Source: Ailurus styani
Lineage: Eukaryota; Chordata; Mammalia; Carnivora; Ailuridae
Direction of reading: 5' to 3'
Length of the DNA: 64,000 nucleotides
NCBI GenBank assembly: GCA_002007465.1
Contig: LNAC01000009.1
Coordinates: 4,024,986 to 4,088,985, forward strand
Shown here in pieces: positions 62,241 through 64,000 of the stretch (its first letter is position 1; the number at the start of each line of letters is the position of its first letter). The position numbers were made by a program, and so were the translations under genes. The notes under the pieces were generated by a model that saw only the letters and a program-made list of their open reading frames with translations, had not been told where the DNA came from and searched no databases.

Positions 62241-62600
62241 CTCATCTAAGACCTTGGGTTCAGTCCATTGTGTTGAATCCCTGGCTCAGGGGAGCAGGGC
62301 CCAAGCTTCCACCCACCTACTCTGTGCCTGGGTAGGGACTCCTTCCCTTTGAGAGACAGCCGTAGACAAAGGAGAGGACACACATAGGGGGACTAGTGTC
62401 TAGGAACGCCCCATTTCCAGACTTCATCCTCCAACAATACCCTTGGCCTTAACCAGCCGTCCTGGTTCCTCCCGAATTTGGCATTAGGAGGTACATTAGG
62501 GAGAGAGGAACTTGAGCTCCCCCTAGAGGCCAAAAGTGTTATTGTTGATGATTCTCCAAAGCTCTTTTGCGTGGTTAAAAATAACAATAAGAAAACAATG
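62241..62600. other. Unique sequence, nothing recognised
   Basis: No gene or repeat is recognised. Confidence 0.4.
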
Positions 62601-62807
62601 GGGGCGCCCGGGTGGCTCAGTGGGTTTTTAAAGCCTCTGCCTGCGGCTCGGGTCCTGAACTCAGGGTCCTCGGATCGAGCCCCGTATCGGGCTCTCCGCT
62701 CAGCGGGGAGCCTGCTTCCTCCTCTCTCTCTCTGTCTGCCTCTCTGACACTTGTAATCTCTCTCTGTGTGTCAAATAAATAAATAAAATCCTAAAAAAAA
62801 AAAAAAA
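62601..62807 (+). mobile_element. Can-SINE, full length
   Basis: GGGCGCCCGGGTGGCTCAG to an A15 tail. Flanks CAATGG and CCAATGGC indicate a short duplication. The copy keeps several CpGs, suggesting it is young. Confidence 0.96.
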
Positions 62808-62814
62808 TCCAATG

Positions 62815-62950
62815 GCTTCCCAGGCACTTACTAAATGGCAGACACTGTGCTGAAACGATGTGCCTAAAGTACCTAAACTAGGGACTAGGGGGTGGCAAAT
62901 TCAGGATTCGAATCCAGGTCTGTCAGGCTCCCAGAGCCGTAGCATGGGAG
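62815..62950 (-). mobile_element. MIR fragment, antisense
   Basis: TACTAAATGGCAGACACTGTG, ATTCAGGATTCGAATCCAGG and CAGGCTCCCAGAGCC match MIR in reverse with a deleted middle. Confidence 0.65.
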
Positions 62951-63358
62951 AAGCTGGGGTCCTTAAAGATCCTCTGCAGTGTGGCAGCAACCAGCAGTGA
63001 CACCTAGAGTCTACTCTTCTCCAAGCACACGGAGCACCACGTGGCGGCGGCGGCGACGCTATTGATGCCCTTGTGCCTTTCTTATTGTTGCCTCCCCGCC
63101 TGGTGTTCTACCGAAACATCTATGTGGCAAGTTCTAACTGTTCTTCCGGGCTGTGCAGAATGTACAACGCAGTTGGTTGCTTACCTGTCTCCCCCGTTCC
63201 GCAGCGCACTCCCCAAAGCGGGCTTCGACTTGCTCATCTCTGTACCCCCAACTGAGGAGCAAAGTGAGGGGATGAGTGAATACACGAATGAGTGAACGAA
63301 TGAATGGCAATGGCGATGACAAGCAAATGGCAGCCGTGGTGGAGGGGGCTGCGTGCCT

Positions 63359-63372
63359 GTAACCATAGTAAC
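63359..63372 (+). promoter_or_regulatory. Consensus RFX X-box (GTAACCATAGTAAC)
   Basis: Every position fits GTHNYYATRRNAAC. It sits about 400 bp left of the CpG-island edge and is paired with a second site 47 bp to the right. Confidence 0.55.
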
Positions 63373-63405
63373 GATGATGTTGCCGTGTGATAGTGCTAGA
63401 GGCTG

Positions 63406-63419
63406 GTCACCATGGCAAC
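63406..63419 (+). promoter_or_regulatory. Consensus RFX X-box (GTCACCATGGCAAC)
   Basis: Every position fits GTHNYYATRRNAAC, with a strong right half-site (ATGGCAAC). Second of a pair. Confidence 0.6.
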
Positions 63420-63764
63420 ACGGACAGTGAGGCCTGTTTGGACAGTACTAGCGCTGTCCACTGCCTGTCCATGCCCAGCCTGACCTGATCAGGGCCCAAA
63501 CGAGAGGATGCGCGCAAAAGCTGCGCAAAAGCTGCAGTCCTGCTCCCAAGACCCCTCCCTCCCCCAGGGCTGAGTCTCTCAGTGGTCCCATCTTTTTTCT
63601 GAGTGGCCCGCGAGACTCCTGGAAAACCGTGTTGGGGACGAGGGGGTACCGTCTGCCTGGATGTGTGTAGATGTGCGCAGGCAAGAGGCACCTGGAGGGA
63701 CAAACGTGTAGGGCGTGGTTCGCGCTAAGGCTAGTCTCGTGAGTGCCAGGGAAGAGGAGCAGCC

Positions 63765-64000
63765 CCTGTATGAGTGGGGGCCGCGCCAGAGGCGTGGGCG
63801 CGGCGTGGAGGGGGGGGGGAATCAGCCCGTCGAGTGTGGCCGCAGTGCGGTGTTTCTGAGAGGGCGATGCGGGTGTGCGTGTGCCTGTGCGTGTGCGTGT
63901 GCGTGCCGGAGCTCTGTCGCGGGGGGCGGGGTTCCGCGGCTGCGGGGCGGGGACCCTCGGCCGTGTGTGTGCGCGTGTGTGTGCGCGCGCGCGTGTGTGT
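63765..64000. promoter_or_regulatory. Edge of a CpG island (continues beyond the window)
   Basis: CpG-dense sequence: GGCGTGGGCGCGGCGTGGAG, GTGGCCGCAGTGCGGTG, CTCTGTCGCGGGGGGCGGGG and CGCGGCTGCGGGGCGGGGACC (two GC boxes). Probably a promoter whose gene lies to the right or is interrupted by the window edge. Direction is not determinable. Confidence 0.7.
63869..64000 (+). repeat. (GTGC)/(GT)/(GC)-rich alternating purine-pyrimidine repeats
   Basis: Two runs, about 63869-63905 (GTGTGCGTGTGCCTGTGCG) and 63963-64000 (GTGTGTGTGCGCGTG then GCGCGCGCGCG). Strictly alternating Pu-Py with CG steps is the strongest Z-DNA-forming class. Confidence 0.9.

Larger units (their letters stand above)
62951..63760. 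other. Unique sequence approaching the right CpG island
   Basis: Repeat-poor, with increasing CpG. It has an E-box CACGTGGCGG near 63040, a (GGC)n-like stretch at 63043-63057, a GAAT-rich stretch at 63273-63305, and the X-box pair at 63359-63419. Frames of 60-98 codons have no recognised domain. Confidence 0.4.

Overview
This is mammalian nuclear DNA, almost certainly from a caniform carnivore and probably a musteloid such as a mustelid. I count roughly forty carnivore tRNA-Lys-derived SINEs (Can-SINEs) in both orientations. They share the head GCGCCTGGGTGGCTCAG, a CT-rich middle and an AAATAAATAAAATCTT tail. Several of the youngest carry the 'CTGCCTACTTGTGATCTCT' type middle that I associate with arctoid and musteloid genomes; the family-level placement is inference. 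No bacterial, plasmid, phage or CRISPR features are present, and no protein-coding gene can be called with confidence. Nearly all long ORFs are chance frames in repeats or GC-rich DNA.

Layout. 1-3230: a CpG island (about 2560-3230) with GC boxes, ETS and NRF1 motifs forms a housekeeping-type promoter. On the minus strand it has a good splice donor, followed by three low-confidence candidate exons running leftwards. 3230-13480: ancient MIR, L2 and MER-like repeats, a HAL1/L1 ORF1-like fragment, a 3' piece of a carnivore L1, and stacked SINEs. 13480-26700: mixed unique sequence with MIR and L2, a long minus-strand L1M interrupted by two SINEs and a U6 snRNA pseudogene, then GC-richer unique DNA and a TTCC tract. 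26700-37400: a repeat-dense block of minus-strand L1M pieces with young SINEs, and an assembly gap (374 N) inside a G-rich 10-bp minisatellite. 37400-44500: short unassigned stretches alternating with L1M, SINE and MIR. 44500-53300: the most repeat-poor part, GC-rich, holding two AT-rich islands that look like conserved non-coding elements, a long polypurine tract and a second gap (180 N). 53300-62800: L1 and L1M fragments and SINE clusters. 62950-64000: unique DNA rising into the edge of a second CpG island, preceded by two consensus RFX X-box palindromes 47 bp apart.

Functionally this looks like intergenic DNA between, or at the edges of, two CpG-island promoters. One points left from about 3 kb and one lies at the right end. 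The candidate regulatory sites in between (RFX X-boxes, CTCF-like motifs in unique DNA and in SINEs, homeobox-like AT motifs) are motif matches only. Mobile-element coordinates are read by eye and are good to a few bases where target-site duplications are quoted; for ancient repeats they are good to tens of bases.
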